A DNA stretch of 64,000 nucleotides from VAZQ01 sp963753575 (GCA_963753575.1 CAVWCR010000003.1:3472001-3536000); one strand, 5' to 3'; positions 33,663 to 43,460 are shown, numbered from the stretch's first letter. Numbers and translations: made by a program. Notes: a model not told the origin generated them from the sequence alone.

Positions 33663-35090
33663 TCACCCCTGCGAGATGAACTTGCGCGACAGGTAGGCAT
33701 CAAGCCCCTCGATGCCGCCTTCGTGGCCGTAGCCGGATTCCTTGACGCCGCCGAACGGCGTTTCCGGCGTCGAGATTGCAACGCTGTTGACGCCCACCAT
33801 GCCGGCTTGCAGCGCGTCGCCGATCAGGTTGGCGGTCTGCGCCGATGAGGTGAACGCATAGGCCGCGAGCCCGAATGGCAGCGAATTGGCGCGCTCGACC
33901 ACCTCGTCGAAGCTCTTGAAGGCGACGACCGGCGCGACCGGCCCGAACGGCTCCTGCGTCATCAGCTTGGCGTCGTCCGGCAGATCGGTGACTACGGTCG
34001 GCTCGAAGAAGTAGCCCTGATTGCCGCGCCGCTTGCCGCCGGTGACGATCTTGCCGCCGCGGCTGTTGCAATCCTGCACGATCGCCTCCATCGCCTCGAG
34101 CCGGCGCGGATTGGCGAGCGGTCCCATGGTGACGCCAGCTTCGAGCCCATCGCCGACCTTGATGGCGTTGGCAAACTCGGTGAAGCGCTTGAGGAACCGG
34201 TCGTAGACCGGCTCCTGCACATAGAAGCGGGTCGGCGAGATGCAGACCTGGCCGGCGTTGCGATACTTGAAGGCGCCGATGGTGTCGGCGGTCTTCTCAG
34301 GGTCCGCGTCGGCGAACACCACGACCGGCGAATGGCCGCCGAGCTCCATGGTCGCGCGCTTCATGCCCTTGGCGGCGAGGCCGGCGAGATGCTTGCCCAC
34401 CGGCACCGAGCCGGTGAACGACACTTTGCGCACGGCGTCGGCCGCGATCAGACGCGTGGAGACCTCGGACGGCACGCCAAAGACAAGATTGAGCACACCC
34501 GCCGGCAAGCCGGCGTCGGCGAAGCAGCGCACGAGCTCGACGCAGCTCCCGGGCGTTTCCTCCGACGCCTTGAGAATGAGCGAGCAGCCCGCCGCGAGCG
34601 CGCCGCCGATCTTGCGCGCCGGCGTGAGCGTCGGAAAATTCCACGGCGTGAACGCGATGCAGATGCCGACCGGCTCCTGGGTCACGAGCTGGCGCACGCC
34701 CTTGGCGCGGCCCGGCACGATGCGACCATAAGCGCGGCGGCCTTCCTCGGCGTACCATTCGATGATGTCGGCGGTGACCAGCACCTCGAGGCGTGCCTCG
34801 GCGATGACCTTGCCCTGCTCCTGGGTCATGACTTGGGCGACGGCGTCCGCCCGCTCGCGCACGAGGTTGGCGGCCTTGCGCAGGAGCTTGGCGCGGTCAT
34901 AGGCCGAGGTCGCGCGCCAGACCGCGAAGCCTTTGGTCGCGGCCTCGAGCGCCTGATCGAGGTCGCCCGCGCTCGCATGCGGAAGCCGCGCCAGCGGCTT
35001 CTCGGTCGCCGGATTGACGACGTCCTCGCCCTTGCGGCCGCCGCCGTTGCGCCATTCGCCGCCAATGTAGAGCGCGAGATCGGGGTACAT
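33663..35090 (-). CDS. NAD(P)-dependent aldehyde (succinate-semialdehyde type) dehydrogenase
   Basis: 475 residues of the ALDH superfamily. Motifs are FTPWNFPTLTPARKIGGALA, FTGSVPVGKHLA (cofactor loop), the general-base Glu in MELGGHSPVVVF, and the catalytic Cys in NAGQVCISPTRFYV; the C-terminus has TPFGGVKESGYGHEGG. Overall pattern and length match the GabD/succinate-semialdehyde group. The exact aldehyde is uncertain. It is a single gene with its start at 35090, followed upstream by a paired-hairpin repeat. Confidence 0.9.
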   Translation of the reverse strand: MYPDLALYIGGEWRNGGGRKGEDVVNPATEKPLARLPHASAGDLDQALEAATKGFAVWRATSAYDRAKLLRKAANLVRERADAVAQVMTQEQGKVIAEARLEVLVTADIIEWYAEEGRRAYGRIVPGRAKGVRQLVTQEPVGICIAFTPWNFPTLTPARKIGGALAAGCSLILKASEETPGSCVELVRCFADAGLPAGVLNLVFGVPSEVSTRLIAADAVRKVSFTGSVPVGKHLAGLAAKGMKRATMELGGHSPVVVFADADPEKTADTIGAFKYRNAGQVCISPTRFYVQEPVYDRFLKRFTEFANAIKVGDGLEAGVTMGPLANPRRLEAMEAIVQDCNSRGGKIVTGGKRRGNQGYFFEPTVVTDLPDDAKLMTQEPFGPVAPVVAFKSFDEVVERANSLPFGLAAYAFTSSAQTANLIGDALQAGMVGVNSVAISTPETPFGGVKESGYGHEGGIEGLDAYLSRKFISQG

Positions 35091-35131
35091 GGGAACCTCG
35101 TCGTTGCTGGGTGATCGTGAGGCAGCAGCCA

Positions 35132-35219
35132 GGCGAAATCGCTTCAGGCTGAAGCGCGATGTCGCTCTAAGCGCTTGTTGGGTCGCACGATCTTATCCGA
35201 AAAGTCTGCAACTTTTCGG
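35132..35219. repeat. Paired-hairpin repeat, second copy
   Basis: The order is the same as 29503-29586. A diverged first hairpin (GGCGAAATCGC ... GCGATGTCGCTC) is followed by the identical second hairpin CCGAAAAGT/ACTTTTCGG (35197-35205, 35211-35219). It lies in the 176-bp gap between the dehydrogenase and the VOC gene. Confidence 0.8.
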
Positions 35220-35266
35220 GGTCATGCTCTAGCACCATTTCCCGCCTCGGTCATCGCCGACGGCGG

Positions 35267-36274
35267 CTACCTGATTTCGACCAGCTCGATCGCCTCGCGG
35301 CTGGGGCCTTCGATCATCACGGCGCGGGTATCGCCCAACCGATAGGGTTCCTGCAGGAAGGTGACGCCCTCGCGCTTGAGCTTTTCGACCCAGGTATCGA
35401 GATCGGTCACGCTGAGGCCGATGTGATCGTAGACATGCCCGCGCGTGCTTACCAAAGGCTCGCTTCCTTGCCGCGCATACCAGGTGAGCATCACGTCGCT
35501 GAACTCAACAGCGGCACGCGGCGTGCGAAAGAGCCCTTCGCGCTCGAGCGCAGGCCAGGTGGGATCGGGCCCGCGCGGCACCTGGCAGTTGGCCTCGGTC
35601 AGCGGCGTGCTGGCGGTGCGGCCGCGCACAGGCGGCGCATTGAGATGCTTCTGGTACCAGAGCTGCGCGCAGAACGGATGCTCCTGGAACATATGCACAT
35701 GGTTCATGCGCTCGGCCGGGAAGTTGCCCAGAAATTCAATGATGGCGCCGTCGGGACCCTGCATGTAGGCAAAGCCGCGCGTGCGGGCCGGCTGCACGCC
35801 TTTGGCCTTGGCCTCGGCGATCTCGGCCTTGGTCAGCCCGAGCACCCCGGGCGAGCCCGGCCAGGTGTCGCTGGAGATCAGCACGCTGCCGCCTTCCTCC
35901 GAGGTGTAGAGCGGCAGGAGCTTCACGTCGGGTCGCGTTTTATAACTTTCGAGGCTCCTGCGCGAATCCACCGCATGCCAGCCGAAATGCCAGATCGCGG
36001 TCTGCGGAGACGTGGCGGGCGGCGTCGCCACCTTGTTGAAGAGGACGAGCACATTGGTGGGCGACGTGAGCGCCGGCAGTCCGCCCCAGCTCGATTTAGA
36101 CGTCGTGGGGAATTGCCGGGTATAGAAATCGATCGCCGCGGCGGGCTCGACCGAGTTGAGATGGAGGTGATGGAAGCCGGGAGCCGGGAGCATGGCGGTC
36201 TGTCCTATGGCGGGAGATTGCTTCAGCACCATCAGCACCGCCACTAGCAGTGTCGTGAACGATCCGAATCTCAT
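35267..36274 (-). CDS. Exported VOC-superfamily protein with two modules
   Basis: 335 residues. An N-terminal signal (LLVAVLMVLKQSPAIGQ) is followed by a first vicinal-oxygen-chelate module (GFHHLHLNSVEPAAAIDFY ... GPDGAIIEFLGN) and a second (HVHMFQE ... HVYDHIGLSVTDLDTWVEKL ... EGPSREAIELVE). The His and Glu residues at the ends of each module are the usual metal ligands. VOC proteins include glyoxalases and extradiol dioxygenases; export to the periplasm is uncommon for the family. It lies 15 bp downstream of a small exported protein gene and is probably co-transcribed. Confidence 0.8.
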   Translation of the reverse strand: MRFGSFTTLLVAVLMVLKQSPAIGQTAMLPAPGFHHLHLNSVEPAAAIDFYTRQFPTTSKSSWGGLPALTSPTNVLVLFNKVATPPATSPQTAIWHFGWHAVDSRRSLESYKTRPDVKLLPLYTSEEGGSVLISSDTWPGSPGVLGLTKAEIAEAKAKGVQPARTRGFAYMQGPDGAIIEFLGNFPAERMNHVHMFQEHPFCAQLWYQKHLNAPPVRGRTASTPLTEANCQVPRGPDPTWPALEREGLFRTPRAAVEFSDVMLTWYARQGSEPLVSTRGHVYDHIGLSVTDLDTWVEKLKREGVTFLQEPYRLGDTRAVMIEGPSREAIELVEIR

Positions 36275-36289
36275 GACCGCCTCGATTCT

Positions 36290-36712
36290 TCATTTCGCCG
36301 GGCAGGTGCAGTAGCCGAACTTCTGCACAATGTCGCGTCCCGAGATGGTGTGGAACGCGAGCGTCTCCATCACGTGGTTCGCAACAAGATAGGCGCGCAG
36401 GCGCGCGTTGTAGGCGCTCATCAGGTGGCTCGTCGCCGACGCGCTGATGTTTCGTCGTCGATCATGGCCGGCGTGGAACAGGAGCCGCGCGCCGCGGTCG
36501 ACGCAGACGTTCCTGATCCCGAGAAATAGCGTGCAGGCCGATTGGCAATGTCCTTCGATGCGAAACTGCTCGCCGCTCTGGTTATATTGGCGCACGATCG
36601 GATCGAACTGCTCGAACCAGCCGCCCTTGCCGTACGGGATGGACGATCCAATCGCCATGGCGGATGCCGATGTCGCCAGCAACAACGCAATGACACCGAC
36701 CAGCCTCCGCAT
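36290..36712 (-). CDS. Small exported ClpP-like (COG3904-type) protein
   Basis: 140 residues with a Sec signal (VIALLLATSASAMA). The segment FRIEGHCQSACTLFLGIRN followed by ARLLFHAGHD resembles the Ser and His regions of ClpP/crotonase-fold periplasmic proteins (the CxSAC and GxHA-like motifs). The C-terminal CTC may form a disulfide with an earlier Cys. It lacks the length of a full protease, so it may bind rather than cleave. It starts at 36712 and ends 15 bp before the exported VOC gene. Confidence 0.6.
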   Translation of the reverse strand: MRRLVGVIALLLATSASAMAIGSSIPYGKGGWFEQFDPIVRQYNQSGEQFRIEGHCQSACTLFLGIRNVCVDRGARLLFHAGHDRRRNISASATSHLMSAYNARLRAYLVANHVMETLAFHTISGRDIVQKFGYCTCPAK

Positions 36713-36757
36713 GGCGCTCTCCCCCGTTAAGACTTCGTCTTGATAGTCAGCAGCCCA

Positions 36758-38131
36758 TCAGCCGCGCAACGCCTGCAGATCAATGCGATTGTCGTACAAT
36801 CCATGCAACAGTGCCAGGGCGCCCTTGATGCGCGCATCGCTCCAGCCGCCATACCGGGCATTGAGGGCGAACTTATCCTCGATGTCCTGCCGGGTGAGCG
36901 GTTCGTGCGCACCGCCACGCATGTAGGGTTGGCGCTCCTCGATCACGCGGCCATCGTTGAGCAGGGCGCGGATATGGCCGGTGAAGTTCTTGGGATAGGG
37001 ATTGTCGGGGTCAATCTCGTAGCGCACCTTGCCGGCGAGCGCGACCACGGCCGGATCGCGCACCGCGGCGTCGGCGAAATCACCCAAGCCCACGTTGGCG
37101 CGCAGGAAGCCCGCCGCGATGCAGTAGGGCGTCGAGAACTTGCCGGCATAGCCGTTGGCCGGCCGTTGCTTGGCGGCAAGTGGCTCCCACAATCGGTGGA
37201 CGGTGCCTTCGCCCACCTCACACACCATCTCCTTGATGTCGTCAGCCTTGATCCCCTTGGCGGCCAGCCGGCGTGCGCAATCGATATAGGGGTGCGTCAT
37301 GGTCCCGCACGGATAGGGCTTGAACGCCAGCGTCTCGGTCACCCAGCGCTCGCCGAAATCGCCCGTGATCGCGTCATAGTCGCCCTTGGTGGTGTTGGCG
37401 AAGCCATGGAAGAACCCGTGCACGCCCTCGAACACCGTGCGCGGGCCGAAGAAACCCGCGCGCCCGAGCAGCGCCGCGCGCAATCCGGATTGCGCGGCCC
37501 AACCCGGATGGAAGCGCTTGGTCCAGGCGCCTTCAGAGAGATACTCGATGATGCCGCTCGCCATCGAGCCGACGCTGCCGAATGCATCGACGAGCTGGCG
37601 CTGGGTCAACCCGAGCGCCGCGCCGATGCCGGCAGCGGCTCCCATGGCGCCGAAGATCGCGGTCGGATGAAAGCCGGCCTTGTGGGTGAGCGTCGGCGCA
37701 ACGAGACTAAGCCGGCACATGGTCTCGACGCCAACCGCGATGCCAAGAAGCGCCGACGGACCGTCCGGCTTGTGCCGCTCGCAGGCCGCCAGCACGGCCG
37801 GCACGATCACAGCGCCGGCATGGACCGGACCGCCCTCGAAGGTGTCGTCGAAATCCTCGCCGTGGATCGCGGTGCCGTTCACGAAGGCGGCGCCGGCCGC
37901 GCTCATCGTGCGCCCGTGCCCGATCGCGGTGCAGGGCCCCTCGTCGTCCCAGGACGCGATCGCGGCCTTGACATAGTCTTCGTTACGCACCGTGACGCAG
38001 AGACCGACGACGTCGACCAGGAGGTCTTCGCATTTGCGGCGCACCGCGGGCGGGAGCTGCTTGACGTCGAGTGCAGCGATCTTGCCGGCCAGCACCTCGG
38101 CGACGGCCGTTTCCGGAAGCTTGTCGGCCAT
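36758..38131 (-). CDS. MmgE/PrpD family protein (2-methylcitrate dehydratase-like)
   Basis: 457 residues. Family features are the all-helical N-terminal domain (ADKLPETAVAEVLAGKIAAL, CEDLLVDVVGLCV), the GTAIHGEDFDDTFEGGPVHAGA region around the active site, and the C-terminal KPYPCGTMTHPYIDCA. These enzymes dehydrate 2-methylcitrate or related tricarboxylates (PrpD, cis-aconitate decarboxylase). ATG 38131 is one base after the permease stop (TGACATG), so it is translationally coupled to the transport operon. This suggests the importer brings in a citrate-like acid that this enzyme processes. Confidence 0.88.
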   Translation of the reverse strand: MADKLPETAVAEVLAGKIAALDVKQLPPAVRRKCEDLLVDVVGLCVTVRNEDYVKAAIASWDDEGPCTAIGHGRTMSAAGAAFVNGTAIHGEDFDDTFEGGPVHAGAVIVPAVLAACERHKPDGPSALLGIAVGVETMCRLSLVAPTLTHKAGFHPTAIFGAMGAAAGIGAALGLTQRQLVDAFGSVGSMASGIIEYLSEGAWTKRFHPGWAAQSGLRAALLGRAGFFGPRTVFEGVHGFFHGFANTTKGDYDAITGDFGERWVTETLAFKPYPCGTMTHPYIDCARRLAAKGIKADDIKEMVCEVGEGTVHRLWEPLAAKQRPANGYAGKFSTPYCIAAGFLRANVGLGDFADAAVRDPAVVALAGKVRYEIDPDNPYPKNFTGHIRALLNDGRVIEERQPYMRGGAHEPLTRQDIEDKFALNARYGGWSDARIKGALALLHGLYDNRIDLQALRG

Positions 38132-38132
38132 G

Positions 38133-39854
38133 TCATTGGTTCCGCAGCCGGCTCGCCACGCCAAGGCCGGGCACGCGATTGACCGCGATCACGACCGCAA
38201 AGGTGATCAGCAGCATGGCGATGCCGAGCACCGAAATGGCGCCGAGATCGCCCGATTCCTTGAGGTCAAAGATGAGCACCGAGATCACCTTGGTCTCCGA
38301 GGTGAACAGGATGACGGCGGCGGACAGTTCGCGCATCACGCCGACGAAGATGAAGCACCAGGTCGCGATCACGCTGGTGCGCAAGAGCGGCGCCGTGATG
38401 TCGCGCAATGCGCGCAGCCGCGTGGCGCCGAGGATGCGGCTGGCGTCCTCGAGATCGGCATGGACGGAACGGAACGCCGACTGCATCTGCTGGTAGGCTG
38501 CCGGCAGCGCGATGGTCACGAACGCGATCAACAGGATCCAGAGCGTGCCGTACAGCACGAACGGCGGCCGCGCGTAGCTCAGGAACAGCCCTACGCCAAG
38601 CACGATCCCGGGGATCGCGACCGGCGCGGTCGCCAGGAAGCCGAGCGCACGGTGGCCGGCAATCGCCTTGCGCGAGGTGACATAGCTGATCACCACCGCC
38701 AGGACGGTGCCGATGGTCGCCGCCAGGATGCCGAGAATGAAGGTGTTCTTTATCGCGAGCTTGGTGGCGGAGAGCTGGAAGAACACGAAATCGAAGTTGT
38801 AGAACGTGAAATTGTCAAACCAGATGAACTGCGATGCCACCCGCGAGAACGCCGCGTTGAACAGCGCCGCATAGGGCAGGAAGATCGGACACATCAGGAC
38901 GACGAACACGAGCGCGAGCGCAACCCATCGCAACGCTCCGAGCTTCACGAGCCGCGGGTCACCCTGCTTGCCGGCGACCACCGAATAGCCGCGGCGGCCG
39001 AGCACCATGTGCTCGGCGCGCAGGAGCACGATAGTGAGCACCAGGAGCGGCAGCGAGGCCGCGGCCGCCAGCTCGAGCTTGGGCGGGAACTGGAACAGGC
39101 TCCAGATCTTGGTGGTCATGGTATGGAAGCCCGCCGGCAGCGCCAGGATCGCCGGCGAGCCGAACAACGTCATTGCCTGCAGGAAGGCGACCAGCGCGCC
39201 CGCCAGCAGCGCCGGCATGGCGAGCGGAATGGTGATGCGGCGGGCCGTCGTCCAGGTGCCGCCGCCGAGGATCGAGGAGGCGTCCTCGAGATCGCCCGGA
39301 ATTCGATCGAGCGCATTGGCGACCAGCACGAACACGTAAGGAAACGTGTAGCAGGAGATCACGAAGATCAGGCCGGGCAGCGTATAGATGTTGAACAGAT
39401 AGGTATCCATCTCGGCGCCGGTGAGCGCACGCCAGGCCTTGTTGATCAGTCCGGAGTTGGGCGCCGCCAATAGCTCCCAGGCGATCGCGCCCAGAAACGG
39501 CGGGGTGACGAAGGACGCCGTTACCAGCGCCCGCACGCCGCGGCCGAACGGCATATCGCTGCGCGCGACCAGCCAACCCATCGGCGCCGCGAAGGCGCAG
39601 CAGATCACGCTCGAGGAGATCGCGATGATGACGGTGGTGATCAGCGGGTCGACAAAGGTCGGATCGGTCGCGAGCCGCTCGAAGTTCTCAAGCGTAAAGG
39701 CGCCCGTGCTGTCGACGAAGCTGTAGTAGACCAGCCACGTCATCGGCAGGATGATGAGCACGCACAAGGCTACGGCGAACAAGATGAGGATCGGCCAGGA
39801 CAGGTCGATCTTGTGCGTCGGCCGGACACTTTCGGCGGGCAAAGCGATGGTCAT
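38133..39854 (-). CDS. ABC transporter permease, two fused BPD domains
   Basis: 573 residues with about 12 hydrophobic helices in two similar halves. Each carries a binding-protein-dependent transport EAA-type loop (LEDASSILGGGTWTTARRI and LEDASRILGATRLRALRDI). The arrangement is that of FbpB/ThiP/PhnV-type importers for ferric iron, thiamine or phosphonates, which pair with one ATPase. It sits between the receptor genes and the PrpD-like gene on one strand. Confidence 0.9.
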   Translation of the reverse strand: MTIALPAESVRPTHKIDLSWPILILFAVALCVLIILPMTWLVYYSFVDSTGAFTLENFERLATDPTFVDPLITTVIIAISSSVICCAFAAPMGWLVARSDMPFGRGVRALVTASFVTPPFLGAIAWELLAAPNSGLINKAWRALTGAEMDTYLFNIYTLPGLIFVISCYTFPYVFVLVANALDRIPGDLEDASSILGGGTWTTARRITIPLAMPALLAGALVAFLQAMTLFGSPAILALPAGFHTMTTKIWSLFQFPPKLELAAAASLPLLVLTIVLLRAEHMVLGRRGYSVVAGKQGDPRLVKLGALRWVALALVFVVLMCPIFLPYAALFNAAFSRVASQFIWFDNFTFYNFDFVFFQLSATKLAIKNTFILGILAATIGTVLAVVISYVTSRKAIAGHRALGFLATAPVAIPGIVLGVGLFLSYARPPFVLYGTLWILLIAFVTIALPAAYQQMQSAFRSVHADLEDASRILGATRLRALRDITAPLLRTSVIATWCFIFVGVMRELSAAVILFTSETKVISVLIFDLKESGDLGAISVLGIAMLLITFAVVIAVNRVPGLGVASRLRNQ

Positions 39855-39943
39855 GCGATCTGCTGCGGCGATGCGACGTCGTTCATGCAGGTCCCAGTAT
39901 ACAGGTCATACAGGTCCCGCCATGCCGGTCCTTCGGAGCACCG

Positions 39944-41008
39944 TCACACTCCGAAAACCTTGGCATAGCGCGACTTGATCTCGTCGGCCGTCTTAAAGAC
40001 GCCCTCGGGGTCCTCCTTCATCAGCTTGATGTCGGAGAGCTTGCGAATGCCCGGTTTGTCGACCGTCTGGTTATGGGGCGAATACTGCCGTGCCTGGTCG
40101 ACGAGTATCTGCTGGGCTTCGCGCGAGTGCAGCCAGTTGAAGAACAGCCGCGCGGCGTTCGGATTGGGCGCTGCCTTGAAGATCGCGCTGGGGGCGGTCG
40201 CCAATGGCGTGCCCTCGGCCGGATAGACGATATCGACCGGCTGGCCTTTCTCCTTGGCCTGTATGACCAGATAGCCCGCACCGTCGATCATCACGGCGCG
40301 CTCGCCAAGCGCAATCTTCTTGGGCGTGTCGGTCGCCGACTGGACCTGCATGATGCGCTGCTTGGCGAGCTTCTCCAGATAGCCCCAGCCGAGGTCGCGC
40401 GCGATCTGGAAAGTCGCGTTCATGATCGTGCCGCTGTAGGCCGGATGAGCCTTGACCATCTTGCCGGCCCATTTCGGATCGAGCAGGTCGGCAAAGCTCT
40501 TTGGCGCCTCCGCGGCCTTGACCAGGTTGGTATTGTAGCCGAACGGCGAGACCAGAACGCGCGTCGTCACATGCAGGGCGTTCGGATCGTAGTAACGCTT
40601 GTCATAGTGCTTGGCGACATCCTCCGGCAGATAGGCCGCGAGCCAATCCTTGCGCTTCCAGACGATGCAATGCGACTGGTCAGCCGTGTTGACGACGTCG
40701 ACCGCGTGGATGTTGCTTCGGTATTCCTGGTCGATGCGCTGAAACACCCGCTCGGCGCCGGAACGCTCGACACGCACCGAGATGCCCGGAAACTTCTTCT
40801 CGAAGGTCCGGCCGAAACGCTCCGCCAGTTGCAGGTCCATGGCGGTATAGAAGGCAAGCTTGCCCTCCTTCTTGGCCGCCTCGATAAGCGCCGGCGTGAT
40901 CGGCTCGGCGGCCGGGGCTTGCGCCCGCAACGGTGAGGCAAACCCACTGGCGGCGATCACGGTCGTCGCCTTGAGCACATCGCGTCTGGAGAACTTCGAT
41001 CCGATCAT
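39944..41008 (-). CDS. TAT-exported ABC solute receptor, copy 1
   Basis: About 354 residues. The twin-arginine signal FSRRDVLKATTVIAAS is near the N-terminus; GGAGG 5 bp upstream supports ATG 41008. The body is a type-2 periplasmic binding fold of the iron/thiamine class: ITPALIEAAKKEGKLAFYTA, ERSGAERVFQRIDQEYRS, LLDPKWAGKMVKAHPAYSGT. It shares most of these with the next gene upstream (41110). No Tyr cluster typical of ferric-binding proteins is obvious, so an organic ligand is preferred. Confidence 0.88.
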   Translation of the reverse strand: MIGSKFSRRDVLKATTVIAASGFASPLRAQAPAAEPITPALIEAAKKEGKLAFYTAMDLQLAERFGRTFEKKFPGISVRVERSGAERVFQRIDQEYRSNIHAVDVVNTADQSHCIVWKRKDWLAAYLPEDVAKHYDKRYYDPNALHVTTRVLVSPFGYNTNLVKAAEAPKSFADLLDPKWAGKMVKAHPAYSGTIMNATFQIARDLGWGYLEKLAKQRIMQVQSATDTPKKIALGERAVMIDGAGYLVIQAKEKGQPVDIVYPAEGTPLATAPSAIFKAAPNPNAARLFFNWLHSREAQQILVDQARQYSPHNQTVDKPGIRKLSDIKLMKEDPEGVFKTADEIKSRYAKVFGV

Positions 41009-41109
41009 GTCAGCCTCCGATTCGTTTTCTCCCATGCGGCCCGGACCTGCCCGATGCCTTGCGCCCGGACAGGTCCTGTCGCGATAAAGGGTAAGCCCTC
41101 AGGAACGGC

Positions 41110-42180
41110 TTACACCCCGAATATCTTCGCGTAACGTGCCTTGATTTCCTCGCTCTGTTTTTCGACGGCCGCGGCATCTTCCTTCAAGGTCTTGAACGTG
41201 CCGAACGGCCGCCGTCCATCGGTCTCCTTGATCTGCGGATGCATCGACCGCAGCTTGCCGACATCGACGATCAGCTGCTGGCAATCCGTGGAGAAGCAGA
41301 ACAGCTGGAACAGCCGCGCTGCGTTCGGGTTCGGCGCCGCCTTGAAGATCGCATTCGGCCCGACCACGAAGGGCGTGCCTTCGACCGGATAGACGATCTC
41401 GACCGGGCCCTTCTTGGCCTTGATCTGCAGCAAGTTGTATTCGTTGCCGTCGGCCATGACCGCGCGCTCGCCAAGCGCGAGCTTCTTGGGCGGATCGGAA
41501 GCCGACTGCACCTGCATGATTCTCTGCTTCGCGAGCTTCTCGAAATAGCCCCAGCCGATGTCGCGCACCATCTGCTGGGTGGCGGTCATGATCGTGCCGC
41601 TGTAGCCGGGGTGCGCCTTCACGATCTTGCCGGCCCATTTCGGATCGAGCAGGTCGGCGTAGCTCTTGGGCGCGTCTTCCTTCTTCACCAGATTGGTGTT
41701 GTAGCCGATGACGCACAGATTGACGCGGAAGGCCGCATGCTGGCCGTCCGGATCCTTGTGCTCGGGCTTGTAGTACTTGGCGACGTCCTCGGGCACGAAC
41801 GGCTCAAGAATGCCCTGCCGCTTCCAGACGATGAAGTGGGCGGCGTCCGAGGAGTTGACCACGTCGACCGCATGGATGCGGCTTGCATATTCCTGGCTGA
41901 TACGCTGGAACACGCGCTCGGCGCCGGTGCGCTCGACACGCACCGAAATGCCGGGATACTTCGCCTCGAAGGCCTTGGCGATCCGTTCGCCGATCGGCAG
42001 ATCGATCGACGTGTAATAGATCACCTTGCCTTCCTTCTTGGCCGCCTCGATCAATGCCGGGGTAATGGCGGTCGCCGGCGGGGCGGCCGCGAGAACCCTG
42101 GCGGGCGTCACCAACGCGCCCGCCGCAACTGCGGACGATGCCTTGAGCACGTCACGCCTGGACCATGTCGGCTTCTTCAT
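41110..42180 (-). CDS. TAT-exported ABC solute receptor, copy 2
   Basis: 356 residues with a TAT signal (WSRRDVLKASSAVAAG) and the same fold as copy 1: ITPALIEAAKKEGKVIYYTS, ERTGAERVFQRISQEY, LLDPKWAGKIVKAHPGYSGT. Two adjacent receptors served by one permease suggest a widened ligand range, or a recent duplication. The order ATPase, receptor 2, receptor 1, permease, PrpD-like is continuous on the minus strand. Confidence 0.88.
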   Translation of the reverse strand: MKKPTWSRRDVLKASSAVAAGALVTPARVLAAAPPATAITPALIEAAKKEGKVIYYTSIDLPIGERIAKAFEAKYPGISVRVERTGAERVFQRISQEYASRIHAVDVVNSSDAAHFIVWKRQGILEPFVPEDVAKYYKPEHKDPDGQHAAFRVNLCVIGYNTNLVKKEDAPKSYADLLDPKWAGKIVKAHPGYSGTIMTATQQMVRDIGWGYFEKLAKQRIMQVQSASDPPKKLALGERAVMADGNEYNLLQIKAKKGPVEIVYPVEGTPFVVGPNAIFKAAPNPNAARLFQLFCFSTDCQQLIVDVGKLRSMHPQIKETDGRRPFGTFKTLKEDAAAVEKQSEEIKARYAKIFGV

Positions 42181-42240
42181 CGCGATCTCTCCCTTTCAGT
42201 CTCGTTCAGTCTCGCTCCAAAGGTCCGCCTTGCGGCGGCA

Positions 42241-43329
42241 TCATCCACTGAGCACGCGGCATCGTTCGGCCGGCATGTCGAGCCACACCGAAGCGCCCTG
42301 CGGAATGTTCTCGGCCGCGGAGGCAACCACGCGCACCTGCGTGCCATCGGCAGTCTCGACCATGTAGTCGCGGTTCGCGCCCAGAAACACCTGCCGGGTC
42401 ACGGTGCCGGGCACGAGGTTCTCGGTCACGTCGGGCTTGCTCGCCCACAGCCGCACCGCATGCTGGCGGACCGCAATCGCGCCTTCCGAGCCGGGCACGA
42501 GCTTGCCGCCGCTGCATCGCAAGGTACAGCCCGAAAATGACAGATGGTGAGCGTCGAGCGCCTGGCCCTTGACGACGTTGCTCGAGCCGATAAAGCGGGC
42601 GACGAATTCCGAGCGCGGCCGTTCATAGATCTCTTCGGGGGAGCCCGCCTGCTCGATCTTGCCCTGGTTCATCACCGCAATGATGTCGGCTGTCGTCATC
42701 GCTTCCGACTGGTCGTGCGTGACGTAGACGGTCGTATAGCGGTATTCGTCATGCAGCCGACGCACCTCGAAGCGCATTTCCTCGCGCAGATTGGCATCGA
42801 GGTTGCTCAGCGGCTCGTCGAGAAGAAGCGTCTCCGGGTCGACAATGAGCGCGCGCGCAAGCGCCACCCGCTGCTGCTGACCGCCGGACAGTTCGCCCGG
42901 GTAGCGGTCCGCAAGCTGTTCGAGGTGGGTGGTGGCAAGGATCGCTCTAAGCTTGGTCTTGATGGTGTCGCGGTCGATCTTGCGCAGCTGCAGCCCATAG
43001 GAGACGTTCTGTGCGACCGTCATGTGCGGCCACAGCGCATAGCTCTGGAAGATCATCGACATGTTGCGCCGCTCGGGCGGGACGGTGCGCGCCGGCGAGG
43101 ACATGACCTGCTCGCCGACCCGGATTTCGCCGGCCGAGGGCTCGGCGAAGCCCGCGATCAGCCGCAACGTCGTCGTCTTGCCACAGCCCGAGGGGCCGAG
43201 CAGGCAGACCAGCCGGCCATGCTCGATGGTGAGCGACACGTCGTCGACCACCGCCAGCGCCCCGTAGCGCTTGGTCAGCCCTCGAAGTTCCACCGAAGCC
43301 ACGCCTTTGCCTCCCTGACGCCCGGCCAA
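42241..43329 (-). CDS. ABC transporter ATP-binding protein
   Basis: 362 residues. Walker A GPSGCGKTTTLRLIAG, Q-loop FQSYALWPHM, signature LSGGQQQRVALARAL, Walker B LLLDEPLSNLD, and switch His VTHDQSEAM. The C-terminal ~110 residues form a TOBE-type regulatory domain (VVKGQALDAHHLSF to the end), as in PotA/FbpC-type proteins. It should energise the fused permease at 38133. A GTG nine codons into the frame is an alternative start. Confidence 0.92.
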   Translation of the reverse strand: MAGRQGGKGVASVELRGLTKRYGALAVVDDVSLTIEHGRLVCLLGPSGCGKTTTLRLIAGFAEPSAGEIRVGEQVMSSPARTVPPERRNMSMIFQSYALWPHMTVAQNVSYGLQLRKIDRDTIKTKLRAILATTHLEQLADRYPGELSGGQQQRVALARALIVDPETLLLDEPLSNLDANLREEMRFEVRRLHDEYRYTTVYVTHDQSEAMTTADIIAVMNQGKIEQAGSPEEIYERPRSEFVARFIGSSNVVKGQALDAHHLSFSGCTLRCSGGKLVPGSEGAIAVRQHAVRLWASKPDVTENLVPGTVTRQVFLGANRDYMVETADGTQVRVVASAAENIPQGASVWLDMPAERCRVLSG

Positions 43330-43460
43330 CCGCGGCGCATCTTACATTGAACACCGAAAACGGCCGCCCTACTCCGTGACAGCTTGCCGCCTACCGGACC
43401 CCTTCCCGCCCCGCCATCCGCGGGCGACGCGTTGGAGAGCGCCGCCGGGCCGATTTCCAT

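Noticed and set aside
36740..39473. Long plus-strand frames opposite the PrpD-like and permease genes.
   Set aside because: Charged low-complexity translations without motifs, fully overlapping genes with clear domains.
39944..43329. Ferric-iron uptake system.
   Set aside because: The protein families include iron importers, but no ferric-ligand tyrosine pattern is evident and the neighbours are CoA and citrate-type enzymes.
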